Positions 36,813-47,966 of a stretch of 64,000 nucleotides of DNA are shown here, piece by piece (positions within the stretch are counted from its first letter, which is position 1; each line of letters opens with the position of its first letter). The stretch lies in the NCBI GenBank assembly GCA_026874595.1, contig CM049307.1, positions 31,036,362 through 31,100,361 of the forward strand, given 5' to 3'. The translations under genes and the position numbers were made by a program. A model generated the notes under the pieces. The model searched no databases and was not told the DNA's origin. It saw only the letters and a program-made list of their open reading frames with translations. Source of the DNA: Sipunculus nudus. Taxonomy: Eukaryota; Annelida; Sipuncula; Golfingiida; Sipunculidae.

Positions 36813-39289
36813 GCATAATTTAGACAATTGCATCTTCTGAAGAATGCTCCCTTTAATATCTATATTTGTTTGTAATCCTCACAACTGTAGCAAAGAGCAT
36901 ACCAAGAATCCGAGAGGCTTAATGACTGAAGAAAATTAACTTTCTTTTATACATAATACATTTAAGCTCACCTTTGACATGTTGATACCTGTTGTCATTT
37001 TATCTACCTGAGATCTAATAAGGGGATCTCAGGTGAGACCATGACATCTTAAGGTATATTAATGATGTCAGCTGACCATTCACTAACATTATCCCCTGGT
37101 GATGCTTTCCTGATAAACCCTGGTAGTTAACACATAAACACCATTAATTATAATCATATCAGAACTGTGACACCTAACCTTACAGACTATTATTAGTGAC
37201 AAATATTACCATGGTGTATATTGGGAAGACATTTACCCTTGCCCTCACCCATCTTACATATTTAAAGGGTCATCTTGATTTGCAATAATGTGGATTATCT
37301 CACTTTAATATTAGCTCCTTTTGGCTGAGTATGAAAGTTTCCCGGCAAAACCATCCCGTCACATAGGCAAAATATCTCCAGTTCAACAGTTTTATGTGTT
37401 ATTATGGTTCTGTGTGTGAGAAAACAGTCCACGTGTGTCTGTGTACCTTATAGAAAAACTGTATGACCAGAGATCTGATTTTCCCATGTGTGACTATTCC
37501 TAAACAAGGAGAAGAAACATGAAAGAAGAATAAACACAGAGGATGCTTAATCATATCTGACTGCAGCAGCTGAAAGCCTGAGACAGACAGTCCCATAGGA
37601 GTGAGCAATAAGGAATAAAAAAGAGACAGACAGTGGACAGAAAGGAGGGAGCATAGACTACTGAAGGGCTCAACACAGCTTGTTTGCAGCATGTACCTTC
37701 ATAAGCTGCAACAGGGTCTGATATGTGAATATTAGTTTACATAGTCATGATATGCCCCCCTGCTAACAAATGGACTCACCAACCTATGGTGCAAATTTCA
37801 ATTTCTTCCAAGACAGAAGATGCCACAGTGAGAGAAGGAGAAGGTACATAAAAAAGAGAGTATATCAGATCTAGTCATGAAAACATTACACTAACTGCAG
37901 CAAGTTATGAGTTGTCAGTGAAATTTTGAGCATTTATAAATGATGGATATAGATTTAAAGATATTCTGATGTAAAGTCTGGCACAATGAAAATAATCTGT
38001 TCTCTGTATATTGCTAGTAAATTCTATTGTAAAAGCTAAGGTCAGATCCTCAATAAAATAATGTTAAAATATTTAATTTTTAAATGAAAGCATAACAGTT
38101 TTCTTAAAATCTTCACACATGATTTCTTTTCATTGGTGTCTAAAATTCATAGAACCACCAGAGCCACAAAATTTAGAATTTCTTTAACAATTCTGAATAT
38201 ATTGTAATTTCATAAAAAAAACTTAATACAAGCTTCAAGTTCTCTATGTCAGACAATATTGAGACCTACCTTACATCCAAAAAGATAACTGATAATTATT
38301 TAATCACTAATAGCAAAGAGAAAATAGAACATTACCATAGAGAAGCACTTTGCAGCTGCTAGTCCTCAGCTCTTGATAGGAAAGCTGTCAGAATAACACA
38401 TAAAATATACACCAACTTGTTATACACACAGAAGTGGCAGGTTCTAATTTTAGGCACATAGGTTTGGTGTGTGAGACTATGTATGGAGTGTAATTTTCTG
38501 GCTAAATGACTATGACTTGTCAGGTGGAGAATTTCATACCTTAGTCGATACCGACACACATTATCAGCGACACATCAGCTGTATTAATGAGAACTTTGTC
38601 AACCTAACTCGGGTAGAAAGTATACCTGTTAATAAACTTAACCTCAGTTACCTGACCTACTTCAAAACAACCGAACACCTCCAGCCAACATACCAGGAAT
38701 TCAAACATTACTTTAAGCTGTGACTGCAAGTTGTGAATGTAAGTTGTGAGTGTTTGCTGTGATTGTAAGCTGTATAAGAGTATCAGCATAGAACAGCCGT
38801 ATCATACATAATAGCCCTGCCTGGGTTTTAGTAATTTGCATTATCTAATAAAATGCTCAAAATAAAACGTGATTCCATGTATCAATAGACATAACTCAGT
38901 GCCAGCTCTTATCACTAAAGCCCTGTAAAGTCAGTATGGTGAATCCATGATATTTGCATATTCAGGCGTCACAAAGCTCTTTGAGGACCTGATGATTTCT
39001 CTGTATTTGCATAACCCGCCAACACGCCTCATGTGAGTGGCATCATTGCTATGAGAACGCCAACAGTGGTCCCACAGTTCGACCTGCTTGGTAACATTCA
39101 AACTGAAATCATGTATTCAGGTAGTCCACACATGGTCTTCGTGTCCTATGATATATCTCTGCTGAACGAATATTATGGTCCATGGGCCAAATGTAAGTGC
39201 ATATTGGAGACACTATCGCAACAATTTTGTACCAACAGGTCTAGTAAAATTCCTTCTGCCTAGATGATAAGAGCAGCTGGCAGCATTTG
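36813..39289. other. Unassigned DNA; one weak plus-strand exon candidate at its right end
   Basis: No gene established. At 39033-39190 the plus strand reads MRTPTVVPQFDLLGNIQTEI, then MYSGSPHMVFVSYDISLLNE and YYGPWAK, ending at a GTAAGT donor (AAAT|GTAAGT at about 39191). No acceptor or continuation is seen, so it is recorded only as a possibility. Confidence 0.3.
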
Positions 39290-39720
39290 TCTGAAACCAT
39301 GTATTAACTGCGCAGTCAAATTGCACTAGCGAAGCTTGATCGTTTCAGTCAGCCGGTACATTTTGACTGCGCTCGTCGCATGTGCACCTTAATATCTCAC
39401 GCTGATTGGCTGAGCCGAACTCATCATAAGCGACAGCCTAAAAATATTAAGACAAATTAAATGGGAATATTAGTAGCCAATTGGAAGACCAGAATAGGCG
39501 ATGACTGAATATCCCATGTTGGTTTTGAAAAAGATTCTGGGAAAGCCCACTGCTGACGTCACTGGAAAAGACCTTAGTTCAGCGAGGCGGTGACCGTCCG
39601 GGAACCGGCTAAGATTACCAGTCCATGATATCAGAAGGTCAGTTAGTGGCAAATTAGTTATATGAGTTGCCGCAAGGGCGGGTACCGATACTAAGTGCGA
39701 TACAACGCGGGAACATTTGA
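39290..39720. promoter_or_regulatory. CpG-rich promoter-like island with CRE, CCAAT and GC-box motifs
   Basis: The segment has roughly 25 CpGs in 430 bp, far above its flanks. It contains a perfect CRE palindrome TGACGTCA (39554-39561), an inverted CCAAT box ATTGG (39405-39409), a GC box GGGCGGG (39676-39682) and an 11-bp inverted repeat (39310-39320 and 39362-39372). It sits between two repeat copies inside the 31-kb stretch, upstream of the left coding block on the minus strand. It could drive a separate transcript of that block or an unrecognised plus-strand transcript. The direction cannot be read from sequence alone. Confidence 0.4.
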
Positions 39721-39817
39721 TTTCTCTGTCAGAGGCAACAATTAAGTCATAACTATTTCATGGAAATGGACAGTCTACTTACATAAGAATTCAAGCAAAA
39801 CTATAGGGTCAAAGGGA

Positions 39818-41716
39818 AACAAGGGACCTATGGGTCACTATGCTCAGCTGAAGTTGACCTTGAAGGTAAAAATCTAAAATAATATCAAATGGAGATCAAG
39901 TGTAAGAGGAAGAGGTAATAAAGACCATGGTTGGTTTATATGATTGGTTTGTGTTGATGAGCAAGAAATTGTTGCAAATAATATTTTGTGACCTGACCAT
40001 GTGTTTCCTAATGTTGAAACTAAAGCATGTGAGCAGTTTGTGAACAAATGATCTGTACTATTACCATGATCATCAGTTGGCTTTTTGATTAACTGTTGAC
40101 ATTTCAGTAGTTTACAAATTTGTTTAATTGAATCTATTTTTTGTATAATATATATTATTAAATATATATGTATTTTTTTATGAAATGTATACAGATGAAA
40201 TATAACTAATTAACAACATAAAACAGAGCAAACAAAGCCTGATCTCAAATTCTGCTGTGGCAGGAAAATAATGAACAAATGTTTGTATTAAATCCTGATT
40301 TTTTTATCACATCATTTTTTTTTTAAATTTAAGTTTATATTTCTATACATTTCCAATAAAACAGATACATCTGAATATAAAAGTTGATTCATAATTCTCA
40401 ATTGCATCATCATAAATCTCAATCTTGTCATATAACACCACACCATGCATACAAATGTTTATTTATTTTTTTACCACAAAAATCAGCAAAACAATAAATA
40501 TCTAAAAATAATACTGGATTCAGATTTCACAATTTTCAATTGTGTCTTTATTTATCCATAATGTGCTTCATATTTTACAAATTTAAGCATACTGATGGGT
40601 TCAATTATATCTGTTAAAATCATTTAAAAGAAAAAATTAATTTCTTTAAAAATGCTACATTAACACAACATGGCATCTACTGGATTACACTTGAATTACT
40701 TTTTTAAGGAAAGTTTTTGTATATTGGAGTGGAAACAGTGTTACAATTAAGGAAATACAGTGAAAACAATTACAATTACTGCATTACACTTAGTGGGTTT
40801 TTTTGTTGGGGGGGGGGGGGGGGGGGAGATTGGGGTGGTGATATTAGAATAACTGTACACCTGTCACAGCAGGGGGTCTCCCCCAGTGACTGTAACAAAT
40901 CAGAAACCTTGGCATAGCCCCGACTTCCAGTGACCTGGAGTGGGACCCTGCATCTGTAATCTGTTATCAAAGCAAATGACTACAGTAGAGCCTCAAGAAA
41001 AAAATCAATAACTAGCTTAATTTTCAAGCTTTTATTTTCAAATTTCAGATTTAAACAAATTAAATATTTATGTTTACATGCTGTGAAAATTAAATCAATG
41101 GTACATACAGGAGAAAAACGTGCCATGGTCAAAGTTGGGCTAAATTTAAGGTACTGATTTTATTTTTATGCTAATAACTTAAAAAAATTACATAATTCAG
41201 ATCTAATTTTGGGTAAACAATTAAATCTTAATTAAACATAGTTATATACTTGGGAAAATAGACTCTAGTTTCAAAATTTTTCATGTTAAGTGAGTAAATA
41301 TTTTTCCTGATTTTTTACAAAGTCTATTATGTTCGGGACCATAACTTAAAGAGTTTATACTTAACAGACTTAATTTCTGGCATGTACATAGGAACTATAT
41401 AGAATAATATTTATGGTAAATATGAGGAAAAACAGATAATTGGTTTTGATATTAGGCAGTCCTGAAGAGTGAAATAAGTTTTTAATAAAAATTTGAGGTT
41501 TTTCCTTAATTTCTCAAAGGAACGAAGTCGCAAAGACCCAGTTTTCGGCCTGGTAGGAGATCTTGGGTACATCTAACATTATGCTGAATTTTGGATTCCT
41601 AAGTCTTACGGTTTCAAAACGTGCCACATCTACGGACGGACGGACGGACGGACGGACGGACGGACGACGGACAATGGACCACGACTATAGCTCAGATGAC
41701 TTATAGTCAGCTGAGC
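39818..41716 (+). mobile_element. Family-A head/tail repeat (1.9 kb)
   Basis: The head is AACAAGGGACCTATGGGTCA at 39818 with GCTCAGCTG following. The core with 'agttgggctaaatttaagg' is near 41131. The microsatellite is about nine ACGG units at 41632-41668. The tail with 'gactatagctcagatgac' ends CAGCTGAGC at 41716. A 19-G run lies inside at 40808-40826. Plus orientation. Confidence 0.8.
40808..40826. repeat. Poly-G tract (19 G)
   Basis: An uninterrupted G run inside the repeat copy. Confidence 0.9.
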
Positions 41717-41720
41717 TAAA

Positions 41721-43500
41721 AAACCTTAAAGATACTACTTTCATGAAATAGTATATCTGTCAAAATTTCTTAGAATCACTCTCAATGTCTGCTTCACAAA
41801 TGAAAACAAATTTTTTAACCCCAATATATATTAAAAGTAGCAATTTTCAGATGCAGGGTCTGAAAGAAGGATACATTCTGTTTACCAGGTTTAATCTTCA
41901 ATTCATTCAAAGTCTCTGTGTTTATGTACTGGGTATACCAGAATCAGAATTTATAACAAAGCTAGCATGCACAATGCAGTTACAAATCAACATATGTGCT
42001 GTTACCATGGCACTAAACAACACGTTGTTTCAACTGCATATGATTTTTTTTTACAGTGTACCCTATCTCAGTTAAGCTGCAGGAGTGAAGTATGACTTAA
42101 TGATTTATACAGGGTATGAAAAAGCTGAAACATAAACACTGAAAGCAATCTACAGAAATTAATTTTATCTCCCACACTATCCAACCATTTTGATCAATTT
42201 TATACCACAAATCTTAACAGGTATTCAGGAAAGTTGTGAAGTATCTTTAATGGTCGTTCTGCATCACTAACACACTGTGACAGCTGGACTGAAATTGAGC
42301 AAATTAAAAAAAAAAAAATACAAGGGTAAACCTATTTTGGAAATGTTTTCTCTTCCTCAGTGCTAGTGGAATTAATCTGAAAAAGAAAACCCAGTAGATT
42401 CAATGTCTTATATCTTGTCAGACAATTACCTTTTCCATGTCTTATGGTAACAATAACCTGTAAAGTGATATCACGGGTAACTATTTAAACACAGCATGTT
42501 TCATATCCCTCTCCCCATACGGCCATATCCCTACACCCAGGGGGAACATGAACTTGACTGTATGCATAGTAACACTACCTTGATCAAGCTCTCATTAATA
42601 CTGATCAAATATTTAAAACACAAATATTACTTATTATACAGGTTGCAAACATAAAATATGTTGCTCATGCCAGTAACAAATGACTTGGGGGGTAGGTTAG
42701 TTCATTGGCCTAGGTTGTTGCTCTGTAGCTGCATGGTTACAATTCACATTTGTACAGAGTTTACATTGCCACTGTTGTTACAAACCTGCTCTACAATAAT
42801 ATACTGTTGTACTACAGTTTGTACTGTAAACCTAATCATGTTAAAGGTACAGTATTCATGACGACAGTGTGTGAAATAAGCAGGGACTTACATGAGTTGT
42901 TCTCCATAATAAGTCATGGCTGTTCCTTTAAGAATATAAGTCACCTTCCTGACATGAAGACAGCCTGTACTATAACATGTCTTCAGGGATTCAAACATGT
43001 CTTATGCCTGCCATACATCTAATGTTTGTTGCGCTGACAATGAGACAAAAGCCACAATTCAGTGGCAAGTTGAACCCTCATTATATCTGGACCTACTCAA
43101 CCTAAACGCACCTTACAACCAAATACTAATAAAAGCTGGGCCGTCAATCATTCTATTGTTGGTATCAGGTTCAATATTCATAGTCTTGTACATGTGTGTG
43201 TGCCCCTTGAGCTCTTGAGATCTCCACATAAAGCAGTAAAATGTTTGAGAACTCATTATTCAATATTATTTCACTGATTTATGATAACCTTTAGTAAATC
43301 TATAGGACTGTTCAAAATCTTCAATCAGAAATTTTCATGGAAATAAATAAAAAAACCCTGTAATAACAATACTGATACATGGCAAACCTCTAGAAAAAAT
43401 GCACAACAATAATTAAAAAAAAAACACATTAAGGCTAGCATAACAGGCTCCTAAGAAGATAACAATTAATTCAAGCAAACCATGTAATTTTCAAATGAAT
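41721..43500. other. Unassigned DNA with a tRNA-like SINE candidate
   Basis: No gene. See the entry at 42693 for the only feature noted. Confidence 0.5.
42693..42790 (+). mobile_element. tRNA-derived SINE-like head (weak)
   Basis: TAGTTCATTGG near 42699 fits the polymerase III A-box pattern TRGYNNANNGG, and GGTTACAATTC about 37 nt later partly fits a B-box. The spacing is right for a tRNA-derived SINE. The tail boundary was not found and no second copy was seen here. Confidence 0.3.
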
Positions 43501-43519
43501 GAAGCTAATCTTTTTGTCA

Positions 43520-44400
43520 AAGGCGTAGGCTATAAAGATCCTGGCAAAACTAGATAAAGCTGTATTTACATGCAAATACATGAAGTGCTCCGTGGTCACA
43601 TAATTTCAGGAAATCATATCAAGATACGCCTAAAACCACTTTTTGATGATATTTAGTCATTGTTGAAAATGCAAAAGTGCCAATTTATTGCACAAATATG
43701 GATCAAGCTCAACAAAAACTTGATCAGTCTGAGTGTCATTAGTCAAAGCCTTCAACTAGATTAAAACAAAATCCTATCAAAAACCTTGATGCTATCATTT
43801 TAACAAACAAATGATGCCCAAAGTCTACTGTGATTTGACAGCTTCATAAGCAAAATGGGTATTATTACGCAAGTTGATGAATTATAGAGGAGCCAACAGA
43901 ATTAGTATAAGCATGCTGTCTGACCTAGTTTTATGCCTACATTACGTCAGAGTGACCTAACTTCAGAAAATCATGTGGGATTAGTATGATGCAATACTGA
44001 TATACAAGAATATTTGAGAGTATGCCTAAGATACACCCAAAACAATGCCACTTTTTTAAGATATTTAAAATGCCAATGTGTTAATAATAAAATTGTGCAA
44101 ATATAGATCAAGGTCAATCAAAAGTTAATCAGTTCGAGAAAGTCATTAGTCAAAGCCTTCCACTAAATTAGAACAAAATACAATCAAAACCCCTATCACT
44201 CTATCGAGAAAATGATGCCCAAAGTTTACTATGACTTGACCTTCAGAGCATAAGTCAAGGTCACAGCACCAGGAAAAAAATTTGCCTCAATAATACAAAA
44301 TTATGATATAATATTGATAGATGCCAGCATGTAGGAGATATAAGCATTTTAAAAGTGCTCACACGGACATGAATGCCCACCCAGGAAAACAATAAGCTCC
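43520..44400. repeat. Degenerate interspersed repeat with two core units of about 410 bp
   Basis: 'gtcattagtcaaagccttc' occurs near 43735 and 44142. In both places it follows a 'gcacaaatatggatcaag'- or 'gtgcaaatatagatcaagg'-like stretch and precedes 'aaatgatgcccaaagt'. The two units form a direct duplication. The right end (44340-44400, 'gtgctcacacggacatg') looks like a tail. No head motif identified. Confidence 0.55.
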
Positions 44401-45266
44401 ATGATGGGGTGCTTAATTAATGTAAAGTCAAACTTGCTTAATGGGAACTTTGGTGGTGTTGAATAAAATATATATCACCACTGGTGTAAAATGTACTTTC
44501 ATTTTAATGATATGCACATCTTAAAAGGTTGTGATATTACCAATGATGCACTACTGAAGTTATCTTTCCATAACTCTTTCTTCCTTGGACCTTATTTAGG
44601 ACGATGTATTATTACAGTCAAATTCTATTCTTAAAATAGTAATAAAGTTGTTTTATGCAAATATAGGTGTGTATATATATATATACCCATCGATGTAACA
44701 TACACTTGAATGTTAATAATATACAGATTTAAAAAGGATGTGATATTATGAAATGTTGCACTTCCCAAACCCAATTTAAGACCAAACCAAAGGAGATAAA
44801 GAAGTTTATATATGAGGTAAACATGAGTAGGTTTTTCAAACAATGCACATTATTCAATGCTCCTGCTTAATGACCATACCATAGATTCCTGATGAGTATG
44901 AAATCTGAATGTGCACATCCTCTCATATGACCCTACAGAAAAAAATAACTACATTATCTGTAACAGGTTTTTAATTTTTGACACCTATACAACATCTACA
45001 GGACATTAGAGCCCTGATGTTGTTTATCATTGACAGTATGTCCCGATCACTTGACTATGTCTCTCTTATCACTTAATGGTCTGTACATTCCTTTTTATCA
45101 AAGTTACTTATCACCTCAAGGTATACCCACCCATAACTTTATCAAAAGCTCTGCTTATGGCCAGGGTTTGAATCAATAACACAAGCTCTCTTTAAACATC
45201 ATAATTGTAGTTAATATTGCTTTACTGCTTGATCAACTGAACTGTTCATAGGATAAGGAAAGAAAT
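44401..45266. other. Unassigned AT-rich DNA
   Basis: Nothing recognised apart from a short (TA)n at about 44674-44685. Confidence 0.5.
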
Positions 45267-47685
45267 ACAAGTGACCCATGGGTCATGACGCTCAGCTGCC
45301 AAGCATGACCTGTGACATCATGGACTGAGATTCACAACTTCCAGTCAAATTTTGAAGAACCAATTTGTTGAAAATTTTCTATGACAACAGAAATATATAT
45401 CACCTATGTCTGGTTAAAACACAGTGAATTGATAGTCTGAGGAAAATGCATGATTGTTAAGCTATCAGGAACTATTCCAACAGCTTGCTTGAAACCTGTC
45501 AGTCTCAAAGGAACACCACAAAGGGCAAATATAAGATCAAAATATATAGCAAAAATCAAGGAAATACATGCAAGAATTATTGAGAAACTGGTGCTTCTGT
45601 ATGAATTTTTATTCAATACAAGCCAACTGTACTGCACTTTTATAAATGATGGTAATATTTATTTAGAAATATTTGACCCAATCCTTTACAAGAATACATA
45701 AATATACATCCAACTGCATTCACTTTAACTGTTCTTGAGATAATATGATCAAAAGGAATTAAAAGATGGTTGCCTGGTGGCCATATTGGACTTCTGACAA
45801 GTCTGAAATCAGACAACAAACATTCTCTTAATCGGACCAAACATTAAAGAAAAATTACTGAAACTGCACTGAAGAAAGAATTTCTAAGGTGGCTAACTGG
45901 CAGACATAATGGATTTCTGACAAGTATGATGTTTGATATCCCACATTCTCCAATAAGAGACCAAACTTGGGGCAAATTATCCAGTAATGAATGCCCAAAA
46001 TAATTCAAAAGGCATGTCCAGGCCCTCATATCAGATTTATAGATATGCAATTGTAAAAAGTGTAAGTCCAATATTTTTTATTATCACTCTGCTTTTCAAT
46101 GGGGTCAGCAGGGTAGGTAAACTGCCAAACCTGAAAGAAAAGAAATGCAGAAAGCATGACTAAGAGTCTTGAAATAAAACAAAAAGCCATCCTAAATCAA
46201 GGTACACATCCACATATTATGAGAACAAACACTTGCTTTTATATGTGGTGATATATATTAAAATATTCAGATATCTAGGAAACTAAGTTTATTGCTAGGA
46301 TTCCATAAAATAAACTGCAAAATGTTCCCATCATCTTATAAATCAGTAGCTAAATCTTAATACTATACTCTCATAGTCTTAATGCCTGGCTGAAGCATTC
46401 TGACAACAGTGTTTTTGTTATGAAGTAATGAGGTACTTATCACTGAGCCTTATCACTTAATAGGCTGATACAAAAGGGAGTCATATTTCACCAGTGTCAC
46501 TCACAATTACAGCCACACAGGGAGATGTACCAGCTGGAGTGGGATGGTTATATATACAAGAAAAATAGAGCTGGTCTATAAAATAAGTAATTGTGAACAT
46601 CCCTGACCTATGACCTTGGCCTTTTGCCCATATATCAACTGGATTCTTTCTAAATGATGGGTAACTACTAACCACTTAACTCTGGTGTAATTACTTGGCA
46701 GCCAATGGGTGAATAACTTTGACCTGCAACCTTTAACCTGCTGACCAGCTGACCCCAAAATCAATAAGTTATTTATTCAAGCAAAAAGACCCATAAATAT
46801 GAAGTTTGAGTCAAACTGAGTGATGCATAGATGTGACATATGTGAAAGACTGAAGGTTTGGGTTGAACAGTTACACTTGAAATATGCTCACAAGCATTTA
46901 GAACAATTGAATATTGTGACCTTGACCTTTGACTTTTTGACCTCAACATCAATAGGCTTCTTCCCTTATTGGTAGGTAAAAATATGACAGATGGAAGGTA
47001 CAGATTGAAAAGTTTGCCTGAAAATGACTCCACGCAAGAAGTGGGTGCTGTGAACTTGACCTTTGACCTCAAAATCAAAAGGTCATTTCCCCTGTTGGCA
47101 GAGAAACGATATCAGTGCTGGAAGGTTTGGAATGAAAAGTCTAGCTTGAAATGTGTCCACAACCTTTTCAGAGAAGTGGATCCTGTGACCCTGACCTTTG
47201 ACCTTGTGACCTCAAAATCTATAGGATTCTCCTCCAACTTAGTAGGTGAGCTATATGTGAAAAATCAAAGAATTGGGATGAAAGGGTTGGCTTAAAATGC
47301 ATCCACAGGCTTTTCAAAGAAGAGGCTCCTTTGACCTTGACCTTTGACCTTTTGACCTCAAAAAAATTATGTTCTTCCCCTGTTGGTAGGTGAGCTGTAT
47401 GTGAAAGATGGAAGGTTTGGGATGAAAATTTTGTCTCAAAGAGTTATTTCTGGGGGGTGCAAACACACCCCATAACTTTTAGAATAAAGGTCGCAGTGAC
47501 CTAATTTCAGGTTTGCAAGGAGATCTTTTTATAACCTCTAAGACTGCATAGGGTTCATGGCCCTAGCCCCTATGGTTACGATTTGTGCCCTGCTAACGGC
47601 CGGACGGCCGGCCGGACGGACAGACGGAAGGACGACGGACAAAGACCCATCGCTATAGCCCAGCATGACTGAAAGTCAGCTGAGC
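45267..47685 (+). mobile_element. Head/tail repeat with different interior (family D), full length 2.4 kb
   Basis: The head at 45267 has ACAAGTGACCCATGGGTCA and GCTCAGCTG. The tail has 'cggacggccggccggacgg' (from about 47602), then 'gctatagcccagcatgactg' and CAGCTGAGC ending at 47685. Head and tail match the family-A copies, but the interior is unrelated. The core (about 46597-47440) is a tandem array of about 135-145-bp units rich in TGACCTTTGACCT. No transposase. This layout matches what I recall of bivalve pearl-type elements. Confidence 0.8.
46597..47440. repeat. Tandem core of about six 140-bp units with TGACCTTTGACCT blocks
   Basis: Unit starts are clearest at 46915, 47049, 47184 and 47330, with weaker units near 46597 and 46718. 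Shared landmarks are 'gacctcaaaatc', 'ttggtaggtgagctgtatgt' and 'gaaggtttgggatgaaa'. Exact TGACCTTTGACCT (AGGTCA direct repeat with one spacer, on the minus strand) is at 47057, 47192 and 47338. Confidence 0.8.
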
Positions 47686-47844
47686 TTATAATCATATAAA
47701 TTATCCTTCTCTCAGAAAAATGCTGATTACTAGTATACGTTAAACAGGTGAAATATCATGCTTCACTTCATATTTTTCATATCAAATGGTCTTAAAACCT
47801 GCTATGGTAAATGTGTACAAGTTCTCACTATTTTATAAATATAA

Positions 47845-47966
47845 CTAGCAAATACCCGTGCTACGCACGGTTAGGGGCGGACATCCGTACAGTGGTATCG
47901 GAAATCCACAAAATATATGGAGATACAGAAAATCACACAAATCTCGTAACTCTATTATTATATAGA
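47845..47966 (-). mobile_element. Complete 122-bp Helitron-like element (non-autonomous)
   Basis: Read on the minus strand it begins TCTATATAATAATAGAG directly after a host A and ends with the hairpin CCGTGC-GTA-GCACGG, a 7-nt spacer, and CTAG directly before a host T. A 5' TC, a 3' hairpin just upstream of CTRR, and insertion between A and T are the standard Helitron hallmarks. The element is far too small to encode RepHel. It lies 160 bp beyond the tail of the repeat at 45267-47685. Confidence 0.75.

Noticed and set aside
45450-45701. 83-codon plus-strand frame inside the repeat at 45267-47685.
   Set aside because: The opposite strand is also open, it lies inside a repeat, and no transposition-related motif is present.
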